This document shows, in pieces, positions 39,816-49,116 of a stretch of DNA of 64,000 nt (the first letter of the stretch is position 1; each line of letters starts with the position of its first letter). Location: NCBI RefSeq assembly GCF_027625475.1, contig NZ_CP115174.1, forward strand, positions 1,116,001 to 1,180,000, read 5' to 3'. The notes under the pieces were generated by a model. The model had not been told where the DNA came from. It saw only the letters and a list, made by a program, of their open reading frames with translations, and ran no database searches. The translations under genes and the position numbers were made by a program. This stretch comes from Sphingomonas abietis (GTDB taxonomy: Bacteria; Pseudomonadota; Alphaproteobacteria; Sphingomonadales; Sphingomonadaceae).

Positions 39816-40132
39816 TTCGACAGCTTTTTGAGCGCGGCGCCGAATTCGTCGCGGAGCACGGCATAGTCGCGCTCGATCCCGCCGGCCCGGCCGATCAGGA
39901 TATGGTCGGCGCCGGCGATGCCCTGCGTCGCCAGCAGATCGCGGCCGAGCGCCCGGAAGCGCCGCTTCATGCGATTGCGGACGACGGCGTTGCCGACCTT
40001 CTTGGTAACGGTGATGCCGAGCCGGATGGCCGGATCACCGTCGTCGCGCTTCTTCACCAACAGCACGAAACCGGGCATGGCCCGGCGCGCGCCTCCGTTC
40101 GCCGCGAGGAAATCCGCGCGGCGCCGAATGAT
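39812..40132 (-). CDS. rnpA: Ribonuclease P protein component, with no canonical start codon
   Basis: About 106 residues. RNase P protein motifs: [44 protein letters not shown]. It binds the RNase P RNA that trims tRNA 5' ends. There is no ATG, GTG or TTG at the conserved N-terminus. The AAGAGGA ribosome site at 40149-40143 is followed by TTC-ACC-ATC-ATT-CGG. Family members usually begin Met-Thr-Ile-Ile-Arg, so TTC at 40138-40136 stands where a TTG start would be expected. The start given here is ATC at 40132. The first in-frame ATG would remove about 20 conserved residues. Confidence 0.85.
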   Translation of the reverse strand: MIRRRADFLAANGGARRAMPGFVLLVKKRDDGDPAIRLGITVTKKVGNAVVRNRMKRRFRALGRDLLATQGIAGADHILIGRAGGIERDYAVLRDEFGAALKKLSK

Positions 40133-40152
40133 GGTGAATGAGTCCTCTTGGC

Positions 40153-40287
40153 TCAGGCCGAGAGCGACTTGCGGCCGCGCGCGCGGCGGGCGGCGAGGAT
40201 CTTGCGGCCCGAAGCGGTCGCCGAGCGGGTGCGGAAGCCGTGGCGGCGCTTGCGCACGAGGTTGCTGGGCTGGAAAGTGCGCTTCAT
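40153..40287 (-). CDS. rpmH: 50S ribosomal protein L34
   Basis: 44 residues, normal length. Starts [19 protein letters not shown] and ends ARGRKSLSA. First gene of the rpmH-rnpA-yidD-yidC-engB block; 20 bases separate its stop from the rnpA initiation region. Confidence 0.97.
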   Translation of the reverse strand: MKRTFQPSNLVRKRRHGFRTRSATASGRKILAARRARGRKSLSA

Positions 40288-40315
40288 GGGGTCGGTCCTC
40301 GAAGATCGAATAACG

Positions 40316-40343
40316 AAAAAGGGCCACCGAACGGGCGGTGACC
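40316..40343 (-). terminator. Intrinsic terminator after the PGPGW-type gene
   Basis: On the minus strand GGTCACCG pairs with CGGTGGCC (one G-U pair) around CCCGTT and is followed by TTTTT. It insulates the rpmH block from the gene upstream of it. Confidence 0.8.
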
Positions 40344-40380
40344 TCGATGCCGGGGCCGATAGGCAAAAGGGACGGCGGAG

Positions 40381-40740
40381 TCAACTGCGGGGTGACCCGG
40401 CCGGTCCATGCAAGGCACCGGGGGCAGCACGGGCGGATGCGCCGGCCAGCGCCAGTTTGTCCCGTTCCCGGCGGCGCTGGGCGCTGCCCCGGCGCAGCAC
40501 GCGATCGACCAGCGCGCCCATGCGCGGCCAGCGCCGCTTGGCCCGGACATAGACGCGCTTGGCCCAGGGCGAGGTCTGCAGCACCAGCGCGAATCCGGCG
40601 GCGAACAGGAAGATGCCGCCCGGGCCGGGCAGCAGGCCGACGATCGGCGCGGCGACGATCAGCAGCCAGCCGCCGAAGAAGATCGCGTGACGGATGCCGT
40701 GCGTCCGCTTCCCCCTTCGCCATCGCTCGCGCCATGTCAT
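40381..40740 (-). CDS. PGPGW-motif transmembrane protein
   Basis: 119 residues. Two adjacent hydrophobic segments (HAIFFGGWLLIVAAPIVGLL and IFLFAAGFALVLQ) flank PGPGG, the defining motif of this small membrane protein family, then a highly basic tail. Start at 40740 (MTWRERWRRGK); ATG at 40752 is in frame and possible. Function unknown. Confidence 0.7.
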   Translation of the reverse strand: MTWRERWRRGKRTHGIRHAIFFGGWLLIVAAPIVGLLPGPGGIFLFAAGFALVLQTSPWAKRVYVRAKRRWPRMGALVDRVLRRGSAQRRRERDKLALAGASARAAPGALHGPAGSPRS

Positions 40741-40858
40741 GCCGGATGCCATGCCGGCAATTTGGGGTGCCCTCATGACGGATGCAATCATGGCGGAGGC
40801 GCTGGACAGGGCCTGCGCCAGCGCTAGGGTTGGCGATGGGGTGCAAACAGGGGGTGGC

Positions 40859-42367
40859 GTGGTCGCGATCGTATCGACCGTGGCGTTTCTGGGGCTGGAG
40901 GCGCGCACCGTCGAGGTGCAGGTCCAGCTGTTGCCCGGCCTCCCCAACTTCATCGTCGTGGGCCTCGCCGACAAGGCGGTGGCCGAAAGCCGCGAGCGGG
41001 TGCGGGGCGCGCTGGGCGCGATCGGGCTCGCGCTGCCGCCCAAGCGAATCACCGTGAACCTGTCGCCGGCCGACCTGCCCAAGGAGGGATCGCATTTCGA
41101 CCTGCCGATCGCACTGGCGCTGCTGGCGGCCATGGGCGTGGTCGATGCCGAGACGCTGAGCGACTATGTCGCGGTCGGCGAACTCGGCCTCGATGGCCGG
41201 ATCGCGCCGTCGCCCGGCGTGCTGCTCGCCGCCCTCCACGCCTCCGCACTGGAGCGCGGGCTGATCTGCCCGGCGGCGCAGGGGCCGGAGGCGGCGTGGG
41301 CGGGGCGGATCGAGGTGATCGCGGCGCCCGACCTGCTGGCGCTGATCAACCATCTGAAGGGCAGCGGCCAGATCGCGCCGCCCGCCGCCGGCCGGGCCGA
41401 TCCGCCCGCGCCGGGTCCGGATCTCCGCCAGGTGAAGGGGCAGGAGACGGCCAAGCGCGCGCTGGAGATCGCGGCGGCGGGCGGCCATAATCTGCTGATG
41501 GTCGGGCCGCCGGGCGCGGGCAAGTCGCTGCTCGCCGCCTGCCTGCCCGGTATCCTGCCCGAGCTGACGCCTTCGGAGGCGCTCGAAGTCTCGATGGTCG
41601 CCTCGGTCGCCGGCGAACTGCCCGGCGGCCGGCTGATCCGCGCGCGGCCGTTCCGGGCGCCGCATCATTCCGCGTCGATGGCGGCGCTGACCGGCGGCGG
41701 CCTCAGGGTGCGGCCGGGCGAGGTGAGCCTCGCCCATCTCGGCGTGCTGTTCCTCGACGAGCTGGCCGAGTTTCAGCGCCCGGTGCTCGATTCGCTGCGC
41801 CAGCCGATCGAGACCGGCCGGGTGACGGTGGCGCGCGCCAACGCCCATGTCACCTTCCCGGCGCGGGTGCAGCTGATATCGGCGATGAATCCGTGCCGTT
41901 GCGGCCATCTCGGCGATCCGGCGCTGGCCTGCGCGCGCGCGCCGCGCTGCGCCGCCGACTATCAGGCCAAGGTCAGCGGGCCGCTGCTCGATCGCATCAA
42001 CCTCCATGTCGAGGTGCGCGCGGTCTCCGCCGCCGATCTGGTGCTGCCGCCGCCGGCGGAAGGATCGGCCGAGGTCGCCGCGCGGGTCGCGACGGCGCGC
42101 GCGATCCAGACCGATCGCTATGCCCCGCACGGGCTGCGCACCAATGCCGAGGCGGATGGCGAACTGCTCGATGCCGTCGCCGGGCCCGATGAGGCCGGTC
42201 GTCGGTTGCTGGCGCAGGCGGCGGAGGCGATGCGGCTGTCGGCGCGCGGCTATCATCGGGTCTTGCGGGTGGCACGCACGATCGCCGATCTCGCCGGCAG
42301 CGACGGGGTGGGGCGCGGGCATGTCGCCGAGGCGCTGAGCTATCGGCGGCGGCCGCCGGTCAACTGA
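40859..42367 (+). CDS. comM: YifB/ComM-family Mg-chelatase-like AAA+ ATPase
   Basis: 502 residues. N-terminal Lon-S5-like domain from VVAIVSTVAFLGLEA, AAA+ core with GPPGAGKSLLAA (Walker A), VLFLDELAEF (Walker B), FRAPHHSAS and the zinc-type MNPCRCGHLGD. ComM is a branch-migration helicase that helps incoming DNA integrate during transformation. GTG at 40859 gives the usual N-terminus and follows AGGGGG; GTG at 40841 is an alternative. Confidence 0.93.
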   Translation: MVAIVSTVAFLGLEARTVEVQVQLLPGLPNFIVVGLADKAVAESRERVRGALGAIGLALPPKRITVNLSPADLPKEGSHFDLPIALALLAAMGVVDAETLSDYVAVGELGLDGRIAPSPGVLLAALHASALERGLICPAAQGPEAAWAGRIEVIAAPDLLALINHLKGSGQIAPPAAGRADPPAPGPDLRQVKGQETAKRALEIAAAGGHNLLMVGPPGAGKSLLAACLPGILPELTPSEALEVSMVASVAGELPGGRLIRARPFRAPHHSASMAALTGGGLRVRPGEVSLAHLGVLFLDELAEFQRPVLDSLRQPIETGRVTVARANAHVTFPARVQLISAMNPCRCGHLGDPALACARAPRCAADYQAKVSGPLLDRINLHVEVRAVSAADLVLPPPAEGSAEVAARVATARAIQTDRYAPHGLRTNAEADGELLDAVAGPDEAGRRLLAQAAEAMRLSARGYHRVLRVARTIADLAGSDGVGRGHVAEALSYRRRPPVN

Positions 42368-42396
42368 TCCAGACGGATCGAAAGAGGGACGAAGCG

Positions 42397-42825
42397 ATGG
42401 AATGGATGATCCTGCCGCTCAAGCGGTACGCGCAGTTTTCGGGGCGCGCCCGGCGCAAGGAATATTGGATGTACGTGCTGTTCCTCACGATCGTCGCGGT
42501 GATCGCCGCGATCGTCGATACGGCCCTCGGCTTCGGCCAGACGACCGCCAACGTGACCGCGAGCAGCGCTTTCTATGGCTGGCACAGCAACGGGCCGATC
42601 GGCGCGATCTGGCTGGTCGCCAACCTGGTGCCGATGCTCGCAGTCGGCATCCGCCGGCTGCACGACATCGACAAATCGGGCTGGTGGCTGCTCATCTCGT
42701 TCGTGCCGCTGGTCGGCGGGATCGTGCTGCTGGTTTTCACCTGCCTGGAAGGCACGCGCGGCCCCAACCGCTTCGGCCCCGATCCGCTGTCGCCGACCGG
42801 CGATCTGCGGGAGACATTCCGCTAA
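42397..42825 (+). CDS. DUF805 inner-membrane protein
   Basis: 142 residues. Starts with the DUF805 hallmark (LKRYAQFSGRARRKEYWMYVLF), has about four helices and the signature VGIRRLHDIDKSGWWLL. Function unknown. Separated from comM by 29 bases with no terminator, so it is possibly cotranscribed. Confidence 0.9.
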   Translation: MEWMILPLKRYAQFSGRARRKEYWMYVLFLTIVAVIAAIVDTALGFGQTTANVTASSAFYGWHSNGPIGAIWLVANLVPMLAVGIRRLHDIDKSGWWLLISFVPLVGGIVLLVFTCLEGTRGPNRFGPDPLSPTGDLRETFR

Positions 42826-42893
42826 GCCAGCCTGATGCGTCGTCTCCGCCCCGGACCTGCGGTGCGGAGACGATGCCTGATCATGCTGTCGGT

Positions 42894-42978
42894 TGGTGCG
42901 GGCGGTCGGGCTCGAACCGACACTCCTTGCGGAACTGGATTTTGAGTCCAGCGCGTCTACCAATTTCACCACGCCCGC
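42894..42978 (-). tRNA. tRNA-Leu (anticodon CAA)
   Basis: 85 bases including encoded CCA. Acceptor GCGGGCG pairs with CGCCCGC, anticodon loop CTCAAAA gives CAA, a long variable arm follows as in leucine tRNAs, and the T loop is GGTTCGAGCCC. The gap 42826-43105 otherwise holds nothing I recognise. Confidence 0.95.
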
Positions 42979-43105
42979 GTCCGGCCGCGAAGCAGCGCCC
43001 GGGGGCGCATCGCGGCTGCGGTCGCCCGATGCCATAAGGCTGGGCCGCCCGTCCAGCCTTTTGCAGCGACGGGCCGAATCCCGATGATGGAATGGGGATC
43101 GCCGC

Positions 43106-43318
43106 TCAGCCTTCGAGCGCGCCGGTGCCGATTGCGGAGGAGATCATCGCCGCCGCGCGCTCGCGCTGGGCGATGCCGAAGGCGATCGAAACCCAGTGGG
43201 CGGATTGGCGCCCGGCATTGGCGCCGCCGGCCATCTGCCAGTGCGCCAGTGCCTCTTCCACGGTGAGCCCGCGCTCGTCTGCGGTGTCGATCACATGCCG
43301 GATGAGGGAAGAATCCAT
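43106..43318 (-). CDS. Small hypothetical protein (70 residues)
   Basis: Begins MDSSLIRHVIDTADERGLTV and continues with EEALAHWQMAGGANAG, a soluble helical pattern. A longer start at 43363 adds MFLAAAVSRIPHPDA. No family recognised. It lies alone between tRNA-Leu and the BI-1 gene. Codon pattern looks coding, but the call rests on composition. Confidence 0.5.
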   Translation of the reverse strand: MDSSLIRHVIDTADERGLTVEEALAHWQMAGGANAGRQSAHWVSIAFGIAQRERAAAMISSAIGTGALEG

Positions 43319-43444
43319 GGCGTCTGGATGAGGGATTCTGCTTACCGCCGCCGCAAGGAACATGGTTAATATGCGGGGATTAGACGTAAGGATATGGTCG
43401 CGCCCCGCCGGACGGCGCCGGCTGTCCGGCCGGCGCCGCCTGTC

Positions 43445-44146
43445 TCAATCATTGCGCTGGCCGGTGAAATTCAGCAGCAATTGGAACAGGTTGATCAGGT
43501 TGAGATAGAGGCCGAGCGCGCTCATCACGGCCAGTTTCTCGGCCTGCTCGGTGCCGGCATAGGCGAAATATTCGCTCTTCGCGCGCTGGGTGTCCCAGGC
43601 GGTCAGGCCGGTGAACACCGCCACGCCGACCAGCGAGATGATGAGCTGCATCATGCCCGATCCGACGAAGGCGTTGATCAGCGAAGCGGCGACCACGCCG
43701 ATCAGGCCCATCATCAGGATGTTGGCGAAGCGCGAGAGATCGCGCCCGGTGGTATAGCCCCACAGGCTGGTGCCGCCGAACATGATCGCCGCGACCAGAA
43801 AGGTCTGGGCGATGCTGGCGCCGGTGAAGACCAGGAAGATGCTCGCCAGCGATACGCCCATCACCGCGGCGAAGGCGAAGAAGGTGAGGCGCGCGGTGCC
43901 GACCGTCATCCTCTCGATCCGGAACGAGAAGAAGAAGACGAAGGCGAGCGGGGCGAGCATCGCCACCCATTTGAGCGGGGTGCCGAAGATCGCGGCGGTG
44001 AGCGCCGGCGAACTCGCCACGCCGAGCGCGGTGGCGGCACTCAGCAGCAGGCCGAGGCCCATCATGCGGTAGATGCCGAGCATGTGGCGGCGCAGGCCGG
44101 CATCGCGATCGGTCAGCCGGGCGGTGGTGCGGAAACTGTTTTCCAT
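43445..44146 (-). CDS. Bax inhibitor-1/YccA family membrane protein
   Basis: 233 residues with seven hydrophobic helices. Signatures: RRHMLGIYRMMGLGLLLSA near the N-terminus, SIAQTFLVAAIMFGGTSLWGYTTGRDLS and LGLYLNLINLFQLLL at the end. Related to YccA/YbhL, which interacts with FtsH in E. coli. Confidence 0.93.
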   Translation of the reverse strand: MENSFRTTARLTDRDAGLRRHMLGIYRMMGLGLLLSAATALGVASSPALTAAIFGTPLKWVAMLAPLAFVFFFSFRIERMTVGTARLTFFAFAAVMGVSLASIFLVFTGASIAQTFLVAAIMFGGTSLWGYTTGRDLSRFANILMMGLIGVVAASLINAFVGSGMMQLIISLVGVAVFTGLTAWDTQRAKSEYFAYAGTEQAEKLAVMSALGLYLNLINLFQLLLNFTGQRND

Positions 44147-44149
44147 GAT

Positions 44150-44377
44150 TCAGCCCTCCTGCAAGGCGGGGTGGAGCCGGCGCAGCGCGATACGCGCGGC
44201 ACGGCGGAACTGGGCGGCGTCCGGATAATGGCGGAACAGCCGGTCCTTGATCGCGAGGCGGCGCTTCTTGAGCTGGGTGAGGCGCAGGCTGTCGGGCAGG
44301 CGACGCTGAAGCTCGCGGCGAATCTCGCGGTTGATCAGCCGGTGGGCGGCGATCAGGCGTTCGATCATGGCGTTCAT
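44150..44377 (-). CDS. Small basic helical protein, DUF465/YdcH-like
   Basis: 75 residues. MNAMIERLIAAHRLINREIR then LRLTQLKKRRLAIKDRLFRH, the two-helix pattern of DUF465 proteins. GGAGGAT 6 bases before ATG 44377 is a strong ribosome site. Cotranscribed with the BI-1 gene 3 bases downstream. Confidence 0.8.
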   Translation of the reverse strand: MNAMIERLIAAHRLINREIRRELQRRLPDSLRLTQLKKRRLAIKDRLFRHYPDAAQFRRAARIALRRLHPALQEG

Positions 44378-44614
44378 AGGAAAATCCTCCATCGAATTGT
44401 CTTCGATCGAGGCGTTCGGCGGGGAGGGGGACTGGGAAAATGTCGTCCGAACCTGCACCGAGCGCGCTCGATGCGGTCCGACATCACGGGGCTTGGGTAA
44501 AGCCGCCGCCAGAGGGGCCCGGTCCGCATCGATAAGGTAGGGCGCGCGCAGGCGCCGTCAAGGGGTGCTTTCCCGCGCCGTGCGCAACCGCTATCGGCGC
44601 GACCCGGAGGTGCC

Positions 44615-45487
44615 ATGACCGAGACCCATATCCTGACCCTGTCGTGCGAGGATCATCCCGGCATCGTGGCCGGCGTGGCGACCGCGCTGGCCCGCCACGG
44701 CGCCAATATCCTGGAGGCCCAGCAGTTCGACGATCTGCTGACCGGGCGCTTCTTCATGCGCGTGGAGTTTTCGCTCGCGATCGGGAGCGGGATCGACGCA
44801 TTGCATGACGGGTTCGGGGCCACCGCCGCCGAACATGGCCTGAACTGGTCGCTGCGCTCGACCGCGCAGCGCAAGCGGGTGCTGCTGCTCGCCTCGCGCT
44901 TCGACCATTGCCTGGCCGACCTGCTCTATCGCTGGCGGACGGGCGAGCTCGCGATCGATCCGGTCGGCATCGTCTCGAACCACCCGCGCGAAACCTACGC
45001 GCATCTCGATTTCGGCAGCATCCCCTTCCACTATCTGCCGACGGTGGCAGGCGGGGGCGGCGGGGGCGGCAAGGCCGGGCAGGAGGCGCGGGTCCGCGCG
45101 GTGGTGGAGGAGAGCGGCGCCGATCTGGTCGTGCTGGCGCGCTACATGCAGATCCTGTCGGACGAGATGGCGGCCTTCCTTTCCGGGCGCTGCATCAACA
45201 TCCACCACAGCTTCCTGCCGGGCTTCAAGGGCGCCAAGCCCTATCACCAGGCCCATGCGCGCGGCGTGAAGCTGATCGGCGCGACCGCCCATTTCGTCAC
45301 CGCCGACCTGGATGAGGGGCCGATCATCGAGCAGGATGTCGAGCGCGTCAGCCATCGCGACATGCCCGACGATCTCGTCCGCAAGGGCCGCGATATCGAG
45401 CGCCGGGTGCTGGCCCGTGCGGTGCGGGCGTTCTGCCAGGATCGGGTGCTGCTCAACGGCGCGACCACGGTGGTGTTTCCCGCCTGA
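44615..45487 (+). CDS. purU: Formyltetrahydrofolate deformylase
   Basis: 290 residues. N-terminal ACT domain ([19 protein letters not shown]), then the formyl-transferase fold with [20 protein letters not shown] and [14 protein letters not shown] (catalytic Asn-His-Asp). Releases formate from 10-formyl-THF and so balances the folate pool used by metF/metH and cyclo-ligase. A stretch of seven glycines (45053-45073) replaces the usual charged loop before [13 protein letters not shown] precedes ATG 44615. Confidence 0.94.
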   Translation: MTETHILTLSCEDHPGIVAGVATALARHGANILEAQQFDDLLTGRFFMRVEFSLAIGSGIDALHDGFGATAAEHGLNWSLRSTAQRKRVLLLASRFDHCLADLLYRWRTGELAIDPVGIVSNHPRETYAHLDFGSIPFHYLPTVAGGGGGGGKAGQEARVRAVVEESGADLVVLARYMQILSDEMAAFLSGRCINIHHSFLPGFKGAKPYHQAHARGVKLIGATAHFVTADLDEGPIIEQDVERVSHRDMPDDLVRKGRDIERRVLARAVRAFCQDRVLLNGATTVVFPA

Positions 45488-45574
45488 TGGCCGTCGATTG
45501 GACCGCCTGACGGCGTTCCCGAAGCGGGGGCGGCCTGCTAGGGTCGCTGTACGGAACGATCGGGGCGAGGACGG

Positions 45575-46777
45575 ATGGAGCGGCAGGCCGAGGACGAGCT
45601 GATGGACGCGACACCGATACCGGTGCCGCCATCCGATTCGCGCTGGGCGGCGATGGTCGTCGGCGGCTATCACCGCGATCGGCTGCTGGCGGCGATGGCG
45701 TTGATCCTCGGCATCGGGCTGGTGCTGGCACTGCCCTTCGCGCTCCGGGCCGGTGCCGAATTCTTCCTGCCGATCACCGCCGCGCTGGTCGTCGCGATCG
45801 CGCTGGTGCCGCTGCTCGAATGGCTGGAGCGGCGCGGGCTGCCGTCGGCGCTGTCCGCCTTGCTGTGCCTGGTCTTCTTCCTCGGCATCGCCAACATGGC
45901 AATTGCGGCGATCGTCGTGCCGGCCTCCAACTGGGTGGCGGTGCTGCCCAAGCGGATCGGCATGATCAAGACGACGGTGCGGCCGCTGGTCGAGGTCTAT
46001 GCCCAGCTCAACCGGTCGGTCGGCGAACTCGCCAACACGATCATGGTGTCCAAGACCCACGCCCGCACGGTGACGATCGATACGCCGAACTCCTTGCTCT
46101 CGCTGCTCACCACCTCGGCGCCGTTCGCCATCATCCAGTTCTTCTTCGGGATGCTGGTGATCTTCTTCTTCCTGTCGGGCTGGACGCGGGCGCGCCGCCA
46201 CACGATCACCAGCCGCGCCAGCTTCGACAGCGCGATGACGCTGGCGCGCGTGATCCAGGAGGTGGTGGACCGCACCTCCAGCTACATCGCGACGATCACC
46301 ACGATCAACGTGACGCTGGGCTGCATCCTGGCGGTGGCGGTCTATTTCGTTGGCCTGCCGACGCCGCTGATGTGGGGCGGGCTCGTCGCGTTGCTGAACT
46401 ATGTGCCCTATCTGGGGCCGGTCGGTTGCGTGGTGCTGCTCGCGCTCGGCGGCCTGATGACCTTCGCCGATCCCTGGTACGCCGCCACCCCGCCGCTGAT
46501 CTTCATCGGCCTGCACCTGATCGAGGCCAATGTGGTGACGCCGATGATCGTCGGGCGCAAGCTCACGCTCAGCCCGCTGCTGATTCTCGTGTCGCTCAGC
46601 TTCTGGGGCTGGGTGTGGGGGACGGTGGGGGCGGTGCTGGCGGTGCCGCTGCTGATCATCATCCATACCGTGCTGGATACCGCCGGAAGGCCCGATATCG
46701 CGGGTTTCCTGTTCGAGCGGGGCACGCTGGGCGGGACGCCGAAGAAAGATTCGAATGATCCACCGCCGTTCGCTTGA
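45575..46777 (+). CDS. AI-2E family membrane transporter
   Basis: 400 residues, about eight helices. Family marks: PLLEWLERRGLPSALSALL, GLPTPLMWGGLVALLNYVPYLGP and LIEANVVTPMIVGRKLTLSPL. Some members export AI-2 or act as Na+/H+ exchangers; substrate unknown. A second ATG at 45602 (MDATPIPV) is possible. Confidence 0.88.
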   Translation: MERQAEDELMDATPIPVPPSDSRWAAMVVGGYHRDRLLAAMALILGIGLVLALPFALRAGAEFFLPITAALVVAIALVPLLEWLERRGLPSALSALLCLVFFLGIANMAIAAIVVPASNWVAVLPKRIGMIKTTVRPLVEVYAQLNRSVGELANTIMVSKTHARTVTIDTPNSLLSLLTTSAPFAIIQFFFGMLVIFFFLSGWTRARRHTITSRASFDSAMTLARVIQEVVDRTSSYIATITTINVTLGCILAVAVYFVGLPTPLMWGGLVALLNYVPYLGPVGCVVLLALGGLMTFADPWYAATPPLIFIGLHLIEANVVTPMIVGRKLTLSPLLILVSLSFWGWVWGTVGAVLAVPLLIIIHTVLDTAGRPDIAGFLFERGTLGGTPKKDSNDPPPFA

Positions 46778-46832
46778 CAGGGTGGGGAGGCTCCCTTAGA
46801 GGCCCCTCCACCCCGGCAACGGGGGCGCCCAC

Positions 46833-46909
<77 letters not shown>

Positions 46910-47058
46910 TTTTCCCGGAATTGGCCTGGCTTCGCGATCAGCGGAGGACAGGCGAACGGGTCCGCCCGGCGGATCGGGAAAGGCGCCTGTCTTGTTGGCC
47001 GGAATGGCTCGTCGCTGCGGCGTCGTCCATTCCCATCCCCCGGAAACGGGGCACCCAC

Positions 47059-47135
<77 letters not shown>

Positions 47136-47410
47136 TTTCCCCGAAATGCCTCCGCCACCGCTGCCGCGCTGCACAATTTCAGCAGGGCATCTTGCTTTTC
47201 GCGACATCCGCGTCCATATGCCGCCTCGCATCAGCGGCCCGAGATGGCTGCCGGATCGGCGTTGCGTGATTGGGATCACCCCTGATGGGTGGTCTGAGCG
47301 CCCGAACCCACGATGATGCTTTGCCTGAAGGCTGCCCTTTTCACGCGGGTCGTCATCGAACCCGCACCCGCGTGTTCGCATGATCTGCGACCATGCGCCG
47401 TGCCCTTTGC

Positions 47411-49012
47411 ATGGAAGACATCCCTTTGACCCAGTTTTCAGACCTCGGTCTTGCCGCCCCGATCCAGCAGGCGCTCGCCGCCGAGGGCTATACCACGCCG
47501 ACGCCGATCCAGGCGCAGGCCATCCCCAAGCTGATGGAAGGCCATGACCTTCTCGGCATCGCGCAGACCGGCACCGGCAAGACCGCCGCCTTCGGCCTGC
47601 CCGCGCTCCACCATCTCCACACCCACGCCAAGCCGCGCCCCGCCAAGGGCTGCCGGATGCTGATCCTCGCGCCGACCCGCGAGCTGGCCAGCCAGATCGC
47701 CGAGAGCATGAACACCTATGGCAAGGGCCTGCGCCTGTCCGCCATCACCGTGTTCGGCGGCGTGCCGATCAACCGCCAGATCCGCCAGCTCCAGGCCGGT
47801 GTCGACATCCTCGTCGCCACGCCGGGCCGCCTGCTCGACCTGATCGACCAGCGCGCGCTGACCTTGAAGGACGTCGAGATCTTCGTGCTCGACGAGGCGG
47901 ACCAGATGCTCGACCTCGGCTTCATCCATGCCCTGAAGCGCATCGTGCCGCTGCTGCCGAAGAAGCGCCAGTCGCTGTTCTTCTCGGCGACGATGCCCAA
48001 GACGATCGGCGAACTGGCCGACAAGTTCCTGACCAACCCGGTCAAGGTCTCGGTCGCGCCGGTTTCGTCGACCGCCGAGCGCGTCGATCAGTATATGACC
48101 TATGTGAACCAGGGCGAGAAGCAGGCGCTGCTCACCCTCAAGCTGCGCGAATATGAGATCGGCCGCGCGCTGGTGTTCAGCCGCACCAAGCATGGCGCCG
48201 ATCGCATCGTCCGCCATCTTGCCGCCGCGGGCCTGTCGGCCGGCGCGATCCATGGCAACAAGAGCCAGCCGCAGCGCGAGCGCACCCTGCTGGACTTCCG
48301 TGCGGGCAAGGTGCCGATCCTGGTCGCCACCGACATCGCCGCGCGTGGCATCGACGTCGACGGCGTCACCCACGTCTTCAACTTCGACATCCCCGATGTC
48401 GCCGAGCAATATGTCCACCGCATCGGCCGCACCGCGCGCGCCGGCGCGTCGGGCATGGCGCTGGCGTTCGTCTCGCCGGAAGAGCGCGGCAACATGCGCG
48501 ACGTCGAGAAGCTGACCCGCGTCAAGCCGACCGAGCTGCCGCTGCCGGAGAATTTCGTCACCGAGCAGAAGCGCCTGCCGCTGCCCGCCGCCGGTTCGCG
48601 CGACGATCGCGAGCGCGATGCGCTGGGCGCGCGTGGCCGCAATGACGGCCGGGGCGGCGGTCGTGGCCGTCCGCAGCATGGCCAGGTCCATCGCGGCGGC
48701 ACCAACCGCGACACGTCGCGCGATGCCGCGCCGCGTGGCCCGGTCGGCAATCCGCTGACACGCCCCGAGGGCGGCCGCGGCCATAGCGGCAATGCCCGTC
48801 CCGGCGGCTGGAGCCCGGTCGCCGGCGGTGATCGTCCGGAGCGCGCCGAGCGGGGCGATCGCGTCGTTCGTTCGCAGGGTGATCGGCCCCAGCAGCCGCG
48901 CGGCGATCGCCCGCAGGGTGCGCGTCCGGCCGGTGGTCGCCCGACGGGTGGCCGTCCCGGTGGCGGCAACTTCCGTGGTGGCCGTCCGGGTGGCGCGCGC
49001 CGCGAGGGCTGA
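47411..49012 (+). CDS. DEAD-box RNA helicase, RhlE-like, with RGG-rich tail
   Basis: 533 residues from ATG 47411; TTG at 47426 (LTQFSDLGLAAPIQQ) is an equally good start. Q motif, Walker A AQTGTGKTAAF, motif Ib TPGRLLDL, VLDEADQMLDLGF, SAT and the arginine finger HRIGRTARAG are all present. The last 140 residues are Arg/Gly-rich (RGGGRGRPQ, RPTGGRPGGG), an RNA-binding tail. Likely works in ribosome assembly or cold adaptation. Has a strong terminator. Confidence 0.93.
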   Translation: MEDIPLTQFSDLGLAAPIQQALAAEGYTTPTPIQAQAIPKLMEGHDLLGIAQTGTGKTAAFGLPALHHLHTHAKPRPAKGCRMLILAPTRELASQIAESMNTYGKGLRLSAITVFGGVPINRQIRQLQAGVDILVATPGRLLDLIDQRALTLKDVEIFVLDEADQMLDLGFIHALKRIVPLLPKKRQSLFFSATMPKTIGELADKFLTNPVKVSVAPVSSTAERVDQYMTYVNQGEKQALLTLKLREYEIGRALVFSRTKHGADRIVRHLAAAGLSAGAIHGNKSQPQRERTLLDFRAGKVPILVATDIAARGIDVDGVTHVFNFDIPDVAEQYVHRIGRTARAGASGMALAFVSPEERGNMRDVEKLTRVKPTELPLPENFVTEQKRLPLPAAGSRDDRERDALGARGRNDGRGGGRGRPQHGQVHRGGTNRDTSRDAAPRGPVGNPLTRPEGGRGHSGNARPGGWSPVAGGDRPERAERGDRVVRSQGDRPQQPRGDRPQGARPAGGRPTGGRPGGGNFRGGRPGGARREG

Positions 49013-49042
49013 TCGGCCTCGTCGTCACTGACCAACAACAGC

Positions 49043-49076
49043 AAGAGGGCCTCTCCGGCAGCGGAGAGGCCCTTTT
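49043..49076 (+). terminator. Intrinsic terminator of the DEAD-box helicase gene
   Basis: GGGCCTCTCCG and CGGAGAGGCCC form an 11-bp stem with a GCAG loop followed by TTTT. Confidence 0.92.
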
Positions 49077-49116
49077 CGTAGGGGCCGATGGTGGGGCCGA
49101 TGATGGGGGCGGGTGG

